Below are positions 6,683 through 13,635 of a stretch of DNA of 21,356 bases, one piece after another. This DNA is from DATBLY01 sp963705545 (lineage in GTDB: Bacteria > Actinomycetota > UBA4738 > HRBIN12). The DNA lies in the NCBI GenBank assembly GCA_963705545.1, contig CAVPJX010000009.1, positions 1 through 21,356 of the forward strand, read 5' to 3'. The notes beneath the pieces are model-generated. The model saw nothing but the letters and a program-made list of their open reading frames with translations, made no database searches and was not told where the DNA came from. Numbering within the stretch: position 1 is the stretch's first letter; every line of letters begins with the position of its first letter. The translations under genes and the position numbers were made by a program.

Positions 6683-8272
6683 TCAGGTCAGCCCGTGCTC
6701 GAACGCGTACGCGGTCGCCGCGGAGCGGGAGGAGACCCCGAGCTTCGCGTAGAGGTTCTGCAGGTGCCGGCCCACGGTGTGCTCGCTGATCACGAGCTCC
6801 ACCGCGATGTCGCGGTTCGTCTTGCCGGAGGCCACGAGCCGGAGCACCTCGGCCTCCCGGGAGGTGAGCCCGGCCGGCAACGCCTCGGGCTCGCCCAGGA
6901 GCGGGGTGACCTCGGCGATATCCCGGACCGCGCCCAACCGGTCGAAGCCCGCGAGCGCCGCCCGGAGCTCGAGCGTCGCGCCGTCCTCGTCGCCGGCGGC
7001 GCGCAGCGCGCGGGCGAAGTCGACCCGCGCGCGCGACGCCTCGTACGGCAGGCGCAGCTCCTGCCATCCCGCGCAGGCCTCCCGGAGACGAGCCAGCGCC
7101 TCGGGGACGTCGCCGTCCGCGAGCGCGACCGATCCGGCGGCCTCGGCCGCCTGCGCGGTGAAGGCCGGCGTCCCCGTCTCGCCGGCGATCCGGCCGAGCT
7201 CGTCAGCCGACGCCCGCGCCTCGTCGACCGCGCCGCCGGCGAGGGCGATCTCCACGTCCGCCGCCAGCAGCCGCACCCGGTGCGGGCGACGGGCATCGGC
7301 CGCACCGAGCGCCGCGGCGATCGCGTTGCGGGCGGCGTCGAGCTTCCCCTGGGCGAGCCGCAGGAGCGCGAGCCCGGGCTGGGGATCCTCCCCCAGCTCG
7401 TGGGCGCGACCGTACGCGGCCTCGGCGCGGGCGAGGTCGCCCCGGCGCCGGCGGATCTCGGCCAGCTGCAGGAACGCCGCCGCCGCGATCCCCGGCTCCA
7501 CGACCATCAGCTCGTCGCAGGCGCGCTCGGCCTCCGCCTCGGCCTCGGGCCACGCGCCGCGCAGGCGCGCCACCTCGGCCCGGTTCGCCCGGCACATCCC
7601 CGGGTAGGGCGAGTCCGGCGGGATCGTCGCGCACCACGCCGCCGCTGCGTCGCTCCACTCGCCGGCGCGTCGCAGGTCGCCGATCGCCAGGCACGCCGAG
7701 AGCAGGCTGCAGTAGATGATCCCCGTGAAGTACGGCCCGACCTCGCCCGCGATGGTGGAGGCCATCGCCTCGTCGAGCAGCGCGAGGCCCTCCCGGACGC
7801 GGCCGGCATCGATCAACGCGCGCCCCTGCGTGTGGATCGCCATCGCGATCAGCTCGGGATCACCGGTCTCGCGTCCGATCCGAACCGCGTCGTCGATCCG
7901 GGCGAGCGCGCCCTCGAGATCGCCGGTGTTCAACGCGACGGTCGCCTCGAGCATCGCCAGGAACCCATGTTCGCGGCCCGGCGCGAGCTCCGCAGCGTGC
8001 CGTTGAGCGCGCATCAGGAACCCGCTCCCCACGGCGGGCTCGCCGCGGATGAAGTGCTCGATCGCGAGCCGCGCCGCCGTCCACCCTGCCGAGGCGTCGT
8101 TCCCCTCGGCGTCGTAGGCCGCGTACGCGTCCATGCGGATCTGCAGGGCCTCTGGGAGCTTCGAGCACCACCAGGCCGCGTCCGCGAAGGCCTCGAGGTC
8201 GGCCCCGGTCATGGCCGCGCCGTCCGCCTCACCGAACGCGGCGTACGCGGCGGCCCAGTCCTGGCGAGTCAT
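6683..8272 (-). CDS. LuxR-type transcriptional regulator with TPR-like sensor region
   Basis: From ATG 8272 this is a 529-residue regulator. Residues 1-460 are repeated amphipathic helix pairs of the TPR type (for example DAGRVREGLALLDEA, LRGAWPEAEAEAERA, RGDLARAEAAYGRAHELGED). The C-terminal 61 residues form a GerE/LuxR helix-turn-helix: LTSREAEVLRLVASGKTNRD, then IAVELVISEHTVGRHLQNLY and AKLGVSSRSAA. No ATPase or receiver domain is seen, so the TPR region probably senses a partner. Similarity seems to continue upstream of the ATG in the same frame (ATPETAIGRAREA from about 8311, just downstream of a GTA codon at 8314-8312), where relatives have their N-terminus, but no standard start codon is there. 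The true start may thus be unusual or the N-terminus trimmed. The 5' region is duplicated at 10188-10251. Confidence 0.85.
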   Translation of the reverse strand: MTRQDWAAAYAAFGEADGAAMTGADLEAFADAAWWCSKLPEALQIRMDAYAAYDAEGNDASAGWTAARLAIEHFIRGEPAVGSGFLMRAQRHAAELAPGREHGFLAMLEATVALNTGDLEGALARIDDAVRIGRETGDPELIAMAIHTQGRALIDAGRVREGLALLDEAMASTIAGEVGPYFTGIIYCSLLSACLAIGDLRRAGEWSDAAAAWCATIPPDSPYPGMCRANRAEVARLRGAWPEAEAEAERACDELMVVEPGIAAAAFLQLAEIRRRRGDLARAEAAYGRAHELGEDPQPGLALLRLAQGKLDAARNAIAAALGAADARRPHRVRLLAADVEIALAGGAVDEARASADELGRIAGETGTPAFTAQAAEAAGSVALADGDVPEALARLREACAGWQELRLPYEASRARVDFARALRAAGDEDGATLELRAALAGFDRLGAVRDIAEVTPLLGEPEALPAGLTSREAEVLRLVASGKTNRDIAVELVISEHTVGRHLQNLYAKLGVSSRSAATAYAFEHGLT

Positions 8273-8288
8273 CGCCTCGCGGGCCCGA

Positions 8289-8350
8289 CCGATCGCGGTC
8301 TCCGGCGTCGCTACCCCCTGGGGTTCGTGCGGACCCAGCCTAGAGGACCG
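8289..8350 (-). repeat. duplicated 5' segment, copy 1 (upstream of the LuxR gene)
   Basis: This 62-bp stretch aligns at roughly 85% identity with 10188-10251. The conserved cores on the plus strand are CCGATCGCGGT, TCCGGCGTCGCTACCCCCT, GGTTCGTGCG and CAGCCNAGAGGACCG. On the minus strand it holds TAGGCT (8342-8337), a good -10 hexamer. It also holds the in-frame codons for V-A-T-P-E-T-A-I-G that lead into the LuxR protein. Confidence 0.7.
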
Positions 8351-8515
8351 TCCCTCGGTCGACGGCTCAGGCGATCCAGTCGGGGAACACGCCGCCCGGC
8401 ACCCCGGGGACGTCGAGGCGTCGCGGGCCTTGGGTCGGTTCCCGATCCCGCCGGCAGGTGTCCTCCATGGCATCGTCACGGGACGACAGCGTGGCCGACG
8501 CACCCGCGTGCTGGG

Positions 8516-8803
8516 ATGGAGGGTGTGACGAGGCGCGTGCGGTGGTTCGCGACGATCGCGGTCATGCTGGGTCTCGCCGCGACCGTCTTCGCGATCCAGC
8601 TCCGCACGTGGCATGGGCGCGGATCGTGGATCGGCGAGCCGACCCGCAAGGTCCTGATCGCCACCTGGCTGGAGTCCGAGCTCTGGGTCGATCCGGTGCT
8701 CCTGACGTTCGGCCTCACGACGGTCGTCGTCGCCATCGTCCTGCTCGTGCTCGCGCCGCGGCTGACCGGTCGATCGCGGATGGGCTACCGCACGACGCGG
8801 TAG
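8516..8803 (+). CDS. small two-helix membrane protein
   Basis: This 95-residue protein has two hydrophobic segments, WFATIAVMLGLAATVFAIQL (about residues 10-29) and LLTFGLTTVVVAIVLLVLAP (about 63-82). A polar loop with several charged and Trp residues lies between them, so a hairpin in the inner membrane is likely. No family is recognised. The start is ATG 8516, with GTG 8525 as an alternative after GGAGG. The gene is divergent from the LuxR gene. Its last six codons and stop overlap the 3' end of the convergent hydrolase-cyclase gene by 19 bases (8785-8803). Codon bias is good, so I consider it real. Confidence 0.6.
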   Translation: MEGVTRRVRWFATIAVMLGLAATVFAIQLRTWHGRGSWIGEPTRKVLIATWLESELWVDPVLLTFGLTTVVVAIVLLVLAPRLTGRSRMGYRTTR

Positions 8804-10128
8804 AGACGCCACCGGTCCGGGATGCCCTTCAGCTCGTGCTCGCCCGCGTCCTCGAACGCGAGGCCCGACCCGACGACGAGATCTTTGACCGTCGAGGACA
8901 CGAGGACCTCGGAGGCTCCGGCCAGCGCGGCCACGCGCGCCCCGATATGGACGGCGATCCCTCGGACCTGGTCCCCCGCGAGCTCGACCTCGCCGGTGTG
9001 GCAGCCCGCGCGGATCTCCAGCCCGAGCTCCCTCACCGCACCACCGATCGCCTGGGCGCAGCGCACCGCCCGGGCGGGACCGTCGAACGTCGCGAAGAGC
9101 CCGTCGCCGGCCGAATCGACGAAGCGACCCCGGTGGAACTCGACCGCTTTCCGCGCGAGGTCGTCGTGCCTCGCCAGGAGGTCCTTCCACGCCGCATCGC
9201 CCAGCTCGGCGGCCCGCTCGGTCGAGCCGACGATGTCGGTGAACAGGACGGTGGACAGGACGCGATCGACGGGTGGGAGCGGCCGAGACCCCGTGACGAA
9301 CTCCTCGATCTCGTCCAGGACCCGCGACCAATCCTGCCGCTCGCTCGGGAAGTGCGTCGCGCCCGGATACTCGAACAGATCGGCTCCGGGGATGCGCTCG
9401 GCCAGGTACCGCGCCCCCTCGATCGGTGACACCGGATCGTCCGTCGCGTTGATGATCAGCGTCGGCACGGCGATCGTCGGCAGGATGTCCCGGATGTCGA
9501 TCTGCATGTTCATCCGCTCAAGGGCGGCTATCGAGGCCGGGCTCGCGCCGGCCCGGACGTAGCGGATGAGCTCCTCGACCTCGTCGGGGCCGGCCTCGTC
9601 CCCGAGCCCGAACCCCCAGCCCCGGACGTAGCTCTCGGTCACCCCGTGCGTCGCCAGATCGTCGATGAGCCGTTCGTACTCCTCCTGGGGGATGCCCCAG
9701 GGCATCTCAGGCTCGCGGACCCAGCGCGCCTGCCCGCCCCACACGATCAGGGCGCGGGTGCGATCCGGGTAGGTGGCGGCGAACAGACACGCCATGGCGC
9801 CACCCTCGGACGCACCGAAGATCACCGCGAGGTCGCTCCCCGATGCGTCCATCACCGCCCGGATGTCGTCCGTGCGCTCTTCGAGCGTCGCTGCGTCCGT
9901 CACGCGGTCCGACATCCCCGTCCCGCGCTTGTCGAACCGGATCAGCCGGCTGAACGCGTGGAACCGCTCCATGTACCAGCGGTCGAATGGAGCATCCCAA
10001 TCGATCTCGAGGTCGAGGTGCGACACGGTCCCGGGCGCGCTGACGACGTCGACCGGTCCGGATCCGGACACCTGGTAGGCGATGCTGACGTCGTCGCTCC
10101 GCGCGTAGTGGGTCTCGGGACGATCCAC
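8785..10128 (-). CDS. alpha/beta-hydrolase / class III nucleotide cyclase fusion, paralog 1
   Basis: This is a 447-residue fusion. Residues 1-270 are an alpha/beta hydrolase: IRFDKRGTGMSD for the oxyanion-side motif, nucleophile elbow VIFGASEGGAMACLF with Ser107, acid in LIINATDDPVSP, and catalytic His in YPGATHFPSE. The triad is complete. Residues 289-447 are a class III cyclase (CHD) domain with metal Asp in LFTDIVGST and SAGDGLFATFDGPARAVRCA, then IRAGCHTGEVELAGDQVRG, AVHIGARVAAL and GEHELKGIPDRWRLYRV. The substrate-selecting Lys before the second Asp (K-T-x-G-D-G in active relatives) is Ser here, and the transition-state Asn is His. Cyclase activity is thus uncertain. GTG 10128 was chosen because AGGA lies 8 bases upstream and the family begins P-E-T-x-Y-A-R-S. 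The role is probably linking a ligand to cyclic nucleotide signalling. Confidence 0.9.
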   Translation of the reverse strand: MDRPETHYARSDDVSIAYQVSGSGPVDVVSAPGTVSHLDLEIDWDAPFDRWYMERFHAFSRLIRFDKRGTGMSDRVTDAATLEERTDDIRAVMDASGSDLAVIFGASEGGAMACLFAATYPDRTRALIVWGGQARWVREPEMPWGIPQEEYERLIDDLATHGVTESYVRGWGFGLGDEAGPDEVEELIRYVRAGASPASIAALERMNMQIDIRDILPTIAVPTLIINATDDPVSPIEGARYLAERIPGADLFEYPGATHFPSERQDWSRVLDEIEEFVTGSRPLPPVDRVLSTVLFTDIVGSTERAAELGDAAWKDLLARHDDLARKAVEFHRGRFVDSAGDGLFATFDGPARAVRCAQAIGGAVRELGLEIRAGCHTGEVELAGDQVRGIAVHIGARVAALAGASEVLVSSTVKDLVVGSGLAFEDAGEHELKGIPDRWRLYRVVR

Positions 10129-10187
10129 GTCCGCATCCTGGTCCCGAACGGGCCAGAGCCGCAACCGGACGCGGCGACCGGTGCTGG

Positions 10188-10251
10188 CCGATCGCGGTGT
10201 CCGGCGTCGCTACCCCCTCGCGGTTCGTGCGAGCGTCAGCCCAGAGGACCG
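10188..10251 (-). repeat. duplicated 5' segment, copy 2 (upstream of cyclase paralog 1)
   Basis: This 64-bp stretch matches 8289-8350. It keeps the V-A-T-P-D-T-A-I-G codons in one frame, but that frame is not the frame of the cyclase start at 10128 (85 bases between the two codons). It therefore cannot be coding for the downstream gene. The hexamer corresponding to TAGGCT in copy 1 is TGGGCT here. Confidence 0.7.
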
Positions 10252-10303
10252 GGTCGTTCACAGGAGCCGGCGACCCCTCGACGCTCACGCGCCGGACGCT
10301 CGC

Positions 10304-10358
10304 TTGACGACGACGATGGTCAAAGGGTAGACGGAGGTCCCGGATCCTCCGGTCCGGG
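10304..10358 (+). promoter_or_regulatory. leader with inverted repeat and hairpin before the secreted PD40 gene
   Basis: TTGAC (10304-10308) and GTCAA (10319-10323) form an interrupted palindrome. Further down, CCCGGA (10339-10344) and TCCGGG (10353-10358) form a perfect 6-bp stem with an 8-base loop, about 40 bases before the ATG at 10399. They could be an operator and a leader hairpin. No clear -10 box is seen, so the assignment is tentative. Confidence 0.25.
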
Positions 10359-10398
10359 GTAGAGCACGTCGCGGAAGCACGAGGGGAGGGGATCCGGG

Positions 10399-11340
10399 AT
10401 GGGTTCGCGTGCACGTCGAACGGTCGTTGCGGCGGTCACGGTCGCGATCGGGGCGTCGAGCCTCGCGACCCTGAGGCCGGCCCTCGCCACGTATCCGGGG
10501 ACCATGGGCCGCATCGCCTTCGCGGCGTACGTGCCGTCGCTCGGGCGCGAGCAGATCTTCACGATGAACCCGGATGGGAGCGACCGGATGATGCTCACCC
10601 ACTCCCGGCGCGGCGACAGCATCAACCCCGCGTGGTCGGCGGACGGGACGCAGGTGATCTTCGAGCGCGACTTCGCGCGCTCCGCGGACATCTTCGTCGT
10701 GAACGCGGACGGCACCGACCCGCACCGCGTCACCCGCTTCCGGTACAGCGGCGCGCCCTTCTTCTCGCCGGACGGTGCGACGGTGGTCTTCGCCCACGAA
10801 GACCCCGGCACGCATCACAACGGGATCTGGATCGCGAACACGGACGGGACCGGCGACCCCGAACTCGTGATCGACGACCAGCATCGCACGGCGTTCCTGG
10901 CGTTCCCCCAGTACTCCCCGGACGGCACCCAGATCACCTTCACCCGGTACGGGCGCGGCGGCCGGTCGGCGATCTTCACGGTCAACCTCGACGGCTCGGA
11001 CCTCCGCCGGCTGACGGACTGGGACCTGGGTGCGGCCGCCGCCAGCTACAGGCCGGACGGTTCGATGCTGGCGTTCAACTCGTTCTCCGAAAGCGTCCTG
11101 GGCGGCTCGGGCAACATCTACGTCGTGCGTCCGGACGGGACCGGGTTGACCCAGCTCACGCACAACGACGACGGCGGCGCGACGAACGCGTTCGGTCCGT
11201 CGTGGTCACCGGACGGCACGCGGATCGTCTTCGCGCAGAACGGCGAGGTCTACACGATGGATCCCGATGGGACGGACGTCACGCAGGTGACGGACGGGCC
11301 GCTCGGCGAGCACAACACGGACTGGGGCTCGCACCCCTAG
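10399..11340 (+). CDS. secreted PD40/TolB-like beta-propeller protein
   Basis: This 313-residue protein has an N-terminal signal peptide: twin Arg (RARR), a hydrophobic core TVVAAVTVAIGASSLATL, and probable cleavage after P-A-L-A near residue 30. The rest is a six-blade-like propeller of PD40/TolB repeats: IFTMNPDGSDRMMLT, WSADGTQVIFERDF, IFVVNADGTDPHRVTRF, YSPDGTQITFTRYG, IFTVNLDGSDLRRLTDW and WSPDGTRIVFAQNG. Unlike the gene at 1718, it has no anchor after cleavage. Relatives act as extracytoplasmic protein-interaction scaffolds. The ATG has a strong GGAGGGG site about 7 bases upstream. The gene ends before a pair of strong hairpins and is convergent with the lipocalin-like gene. Confidence 0.9.
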   Translation: MGSRARRTVVAAVTVAIGASSLATLRPALATYPGTMGRIAFAAYVPSLGREQIFTMNPDGSDRMMLTHSRRGDSINPAWSADGTQVIFERDFARSADIFVVNADGTDPHRVTRFRYSGAPFFSPDGATVVFAHEDPGTHHNGIWIANTDGTGDPELVIDDQHRTAFLAFPQYSPDGTQITFTRYGRGGRSAIFTVNLDGSDLRRLTDWDLGAAAASYRPDGSMLAFNSFSESVLGGSGNIYVVRPDGTGLTQLTHNDDGGATNAFGPSWSPDGTRIVFAQNGEVYTMDPDGTDVTQVTDGPLGEHNTDWGSHP

Positions 11341-11392
11341 CGGCGTGTGCCGGCGGAACCGTGACGGGGCTCACACGGCTGGACCGGATCTC

Positions 11393-11449
11393 GTCAGCAG
11401 GTTGACACGGCGTCCCTTCGTGAACGGCGCCTCATGTCAACCGGCTGAC
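11393..11449. terminator. large hairpin between convergent genes (hairpin 1)
   Basis: GTCAGCAGGTTGACA (11393-11407) pairs with TGTCAACCGGCTGAC (11435-11449) with one mismatch. Within the loop, GGCGTC and GGCGCC can pair further. No T-tract follows. It lies between the stops of two convergent genes and probably works as a bidirectional terminator or a 3'-end stabiliser. Confidence 0.5.
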
Positions 11450-11454
11450 ACGTC

Positions 11455-11485
11455 GGCGTCAGCCTGTTGACCAGCGGCTGACGCC
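11455..11485. terminator. perfect GC-rich hairpin between convergent genes (hairpin 2)
   Basis: GGCGTCAGCC (11455-11464) and GGCTGACGCC (11476-11485) form a perfect 10-bp stem with an 11-base loop. The loop and arms reuse the same GTCAGC, GTTGAC and GGCTGAC words as hairpin 1, so the two look like duplicated elements. Confidence 0.55.
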
Positions 11486-11506
11486 CCCTCACGGACGTCG
11501 GCTAAG

Positions 11507-11896
11507 TCAGAGCCGGTCGCAGGATCGACGCCACGTGACGTCGTCGCCGAGCAACAGGTGATCCGGGGTCACGTGGAACGGGCGCTCGGGAGCCTCGGTC
11601 ATCAGCTCCGGCGGCGTTGCGGCCGTCATCCGATGGAGCACAACGCCCGACGCGGTCCCGTCCGCGATCGTCGCCTCCTGCAGCTCCCACGTCCCGAAGT
11701 AGGCGGTATAAGGCTGATCCGAGGACGCGTCGGGCGCGACCTGGATCGAGAGCGACCCGGAAGGGTGATAGACGATCAGCCCGCGGACGCCAGGTCCGTA
11801 GGTGTCGGTCCACTCGACGGCAGGTTCGTCCCGGTCCTGGAACGCGCGGACGGCCCAGGCGCCGGTCAGGAGCGCCGCGGCCTCCTCGAGGCTCAC
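11507..11896 (-). CDS. lipocalin-like domain protein
   Basis: This 129-residue protein follows the lipocalin-like (Lipocalin_5 type) pattern. It opens with LLTGAWAVRAFQDRD, then GLIVYHPSGSLSIQVAPD (the L-I-Y-x-x-x-G-x-M-S-like signature), YTAYFGTWELQEA, GVVLHRMTAATPPE and a last strand with DHLLLGDDVTWRR. Such proteins bind small hydrophobic ligands or act on polyketide-like products; function is not fixed. The start GTG 11896 (V-S-L-E-E-A) lies 11 bases after the stop of the phosphodiesterase gene, so the two are almost certainly co-transcribed and possibly translationally coupled. No signal peptide is seen. Confidence 0.7.
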   Translation of the reverse strand: MSLEEAAALLTGAWAVRAFQDRDEPAVEWTDTYGPGVRGLIVYHPSGSLSIQVAPDASSDQPYTAYFGTWELQEATIADGTASGVVLHRMTAATPPELMTEAPERPFHVTPDHLLLGDDVTWRRSCDRL

Positions 11897-11907
11897 GTCG
11901 AGGCCCG

Positions 11908-13500
11908 CTACTCGATGTAGCCGAGGCCGCGGAGATGCTCCTCCATCTCGTCGGCCTCGGTGTCGGTGACCACGGTGTTGTCCATGCCGGGGATCACGAC
12001 GCCCTGGGTCGACGGCTTCTCGGTTGTCTCGCGCTCGGTGAGCGACACTCCCGACCCCACTACTTCGTGCAGGATCCGGCCGGTCGGCTTCACCGCGGCG
12101 GGCGCGTCCAGCGCCGCCAGGATCGTCGGGGCCATGTCGATCAACGCCGGCGGGGTCTCGAACGGCCTCACGTTCGGCCCGACCGCCACGATCGTCCCCT
12201 CGATCCGGTGGTCGCCGGACACCCAGTCGGCGTCCTCGATCGCGGACTTCGCGTGGGTGAGCGAGTAGCCCTCGGCCGGCTCCATCAGGATGTCGGGCGC
12301 CGATCCGGCATACTTGCCCTTGAAGATCTCCTCGCGCCGGTAGATCGCCCTCACCGGCGTGCGCCCCGTCTTCGGGTCGACGAACGAGCCCAGCCGGTCC
12401 ATCACCTCGTCGCGGACCTTCTCGTAGTCCCCCGGGTCGACGATCCCGTCCACGTCGCGCCCGGCGAGGTTGATCGACACGCCCTCGCCGGTCGAGCGGA
12501 TCGTCGTGTAGGCCTTCGTCTTCGACCAGTTCACCGACTGGGGCAGGCTCACCTTCCCGTGCAGGCCGAGCGCGTCGTAGACCTTGCGCGCCACCTTGCG
12601 CATCGGGCCCCACTGCATCGGACCCATCACGATGTTCGAGGCCGAGAACTCCAGGTATCCGAACTTCTTCAGCAGGTGATCCATGTGCAGCGCGCGCGTG
12701 CAGCTCTGGAACCCGTGGTCCGAGATGAACAGGATCACGTCGTCCTCGCGCGCGCGGGACACGAACGCGCCGATCGCGTCGTCGAGCTGCCGGTAGACGT
12801 CGGCGACCTTGCGCCCGATCGCCGTGTCGCGGTTCTTCGCGGTGTCGGGGTGGTCGGGCGCGACGTAGTTCGACAGGCAGTGCTGCGTGCGGTCCACGCT
12901 CACCCAGACCGTGGCGAACAGGTCCCACTCGGTCTCGTCCATCAGGAACGTCGAGGCCGCGATCCGCTTGCCGGTGACGTCGAGCGCCTCGTCCAGGTAC
13001 GCGTCGGCGCGGTTGCGGTACGTGGTCCAGCTCATCCCGTTGATCGGCCACTCCAGGCCGGCCTTCGCGAGCGTCTCGGGCAGGTCGGCCGGGTGGGTGA
13101 ACGTGCGGTTCTTCGGCAGGACGCCGCCGGCGGCCAGGTGCCCGCTGATCGCGGGCGGCGGGAACGTGAGCGGCACGTCCAGCAGCAGCTGCTGCTTGCC
13201 GGCCGCGGTCAGGTCGTCCAGGAACGTCCGCGCCTTGATGCTCTTGTAGGTGACGGGGAACTGCTTGTGGGTGCCCGGGACCGTCTCGAGGATGTCGTAG
13301 ACGCCGTGGTCCACAGGGTCGACGCCGGTCAGGAAGCTCGGCCACGCCGACCAGCTGTGCGTGGGCACGGTGGAGCGCAGGACGTCCTTCTGCCCCCGGT
13401 CGATCAGGGCCTGCAGGTTCGGCAGGGCGCCCTGCTCGAGCAGGGGGTCGAGGATGCGCCAGTCGGCGCCGTCCCACGCGATCAGGATGACTCTGGACAT
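11908..13500 (-). CDS. alkaline phosphatase superfamily phosphodiesterase/nucleotide pyrophosphatase
   Basis: This 530-residue enzyme is of the type I phosphodiesterase/nucleotide pyrophosphatase branch. The metal site begins with VILIAWDGADW (Asp10). The nucleophile region is RSTVPTHSWSAWPSFLTG (about residues 43-59) followed by VDHGVYD. Further ligands lie in VSVDRTQH (Asp203, His207), ILFISDHGF (Asp261, His262) and VSGDHRIEG (His431). These are the two-zinc ligands expected in the superfamily, so it should be active on phosphodiester or phosphate-ester bonds; the substrate is unknown. No signal peptide is present, so it acts in the cytosol. The start ATG 13500 has GAGAGG about 9 bases upstream. 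The gene lies between two cyclase fusions, and a role in nucleotide turnover is possible but only inferred. Confidence 0.85.
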   Translation of the reverse strand: MSRVILIAWDGADWRILDPLLEQGALPNLQALIDRGQKDVLRSTVPTHSWSAWPSFLTGVDPVDHGVYDILETVPGTHKQFPVTYKSIKARTFLDDLTAAGKQQLLLDVPLTFPPPAISGHLAAGGVLPKNRTFTHPADLPETLAKAGLEWPINGMSWTTYRNRADAYLDEALDVTGKRIAASTFLMDETEWDLFATVWVSVDRTQHCLSNYVAPDHPDTAKNRDTAIGRKVADVYRQLDDAIGAFVSRAREDDVILFISDHGFQSCTRALHMDHLLKKFGYLEFSASNIVMGPMQWGPMRKVARKVYDALGLHGKVSLPQSVNWSKTKAYTTIRSTGEGVSINLAGRDVDGIVDPGDYEKVRDEVMDRLGSFVDPKTGRTPVRAIYRREEIFKGKYAGSAPDILMEPAEGYSLTHAKSAIEDADWVSGDHRIEGTIVAVGPNVRPFETPPALIDMAPTILAALDAPAAVKPTGRILHEVVGSGVSLTERETTEKPSTQGVVIPGMDNTVVTDTEADEMEEHLRGLGYIE

Positions 13501-13532
13501 GCGGATACACCTCTCGGTCGGCCAGGTCAAAG

Positions 13533-13538
13533 AGTCTA
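13533..13538 (-). promoter_or_regulatory. probable -10 box of the phosphodiesterase operon
   Basis: The minus strand reads TAGACT in a local stretch of lower G+C, with TCTGAC 18 bases upstream as a -35-like hexamer. The transcript would begin about 26 bases before the ATG at 13500 and include the GAGAGG site. This suggests the phosphodiesterase and lipocalin genes are transcribed separately from the upstream cyclase. Confidence 0.4.
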
Positions 13539-13635
13539 TTGGTGTCTGCAGTCTCAGTCAGACGGTGGACGAGATCTAGTGAACGGCCGAACAACGCGGT
13601 GCCGGGGGGCCGGCCCTAGAGGCCGACCTCGACGG

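Noticed and set aside
6578..8803. A 741-codon plus-strand reading frame antisense to the LuxR-type gene
   Set aside because: Its sequence is Arg/Gly/Pro-rich without domains, as expected for the shadow of a high-GC gene; only its last 95 codons (from 8516) look real.
8273..9331. Extension of the LuxR reading frame far upstream, giving an 882-codon ORF
   Set aside because: The upstream part runs through the cyclase gene in another frame and has low-complexity, Arg-rich sequence.
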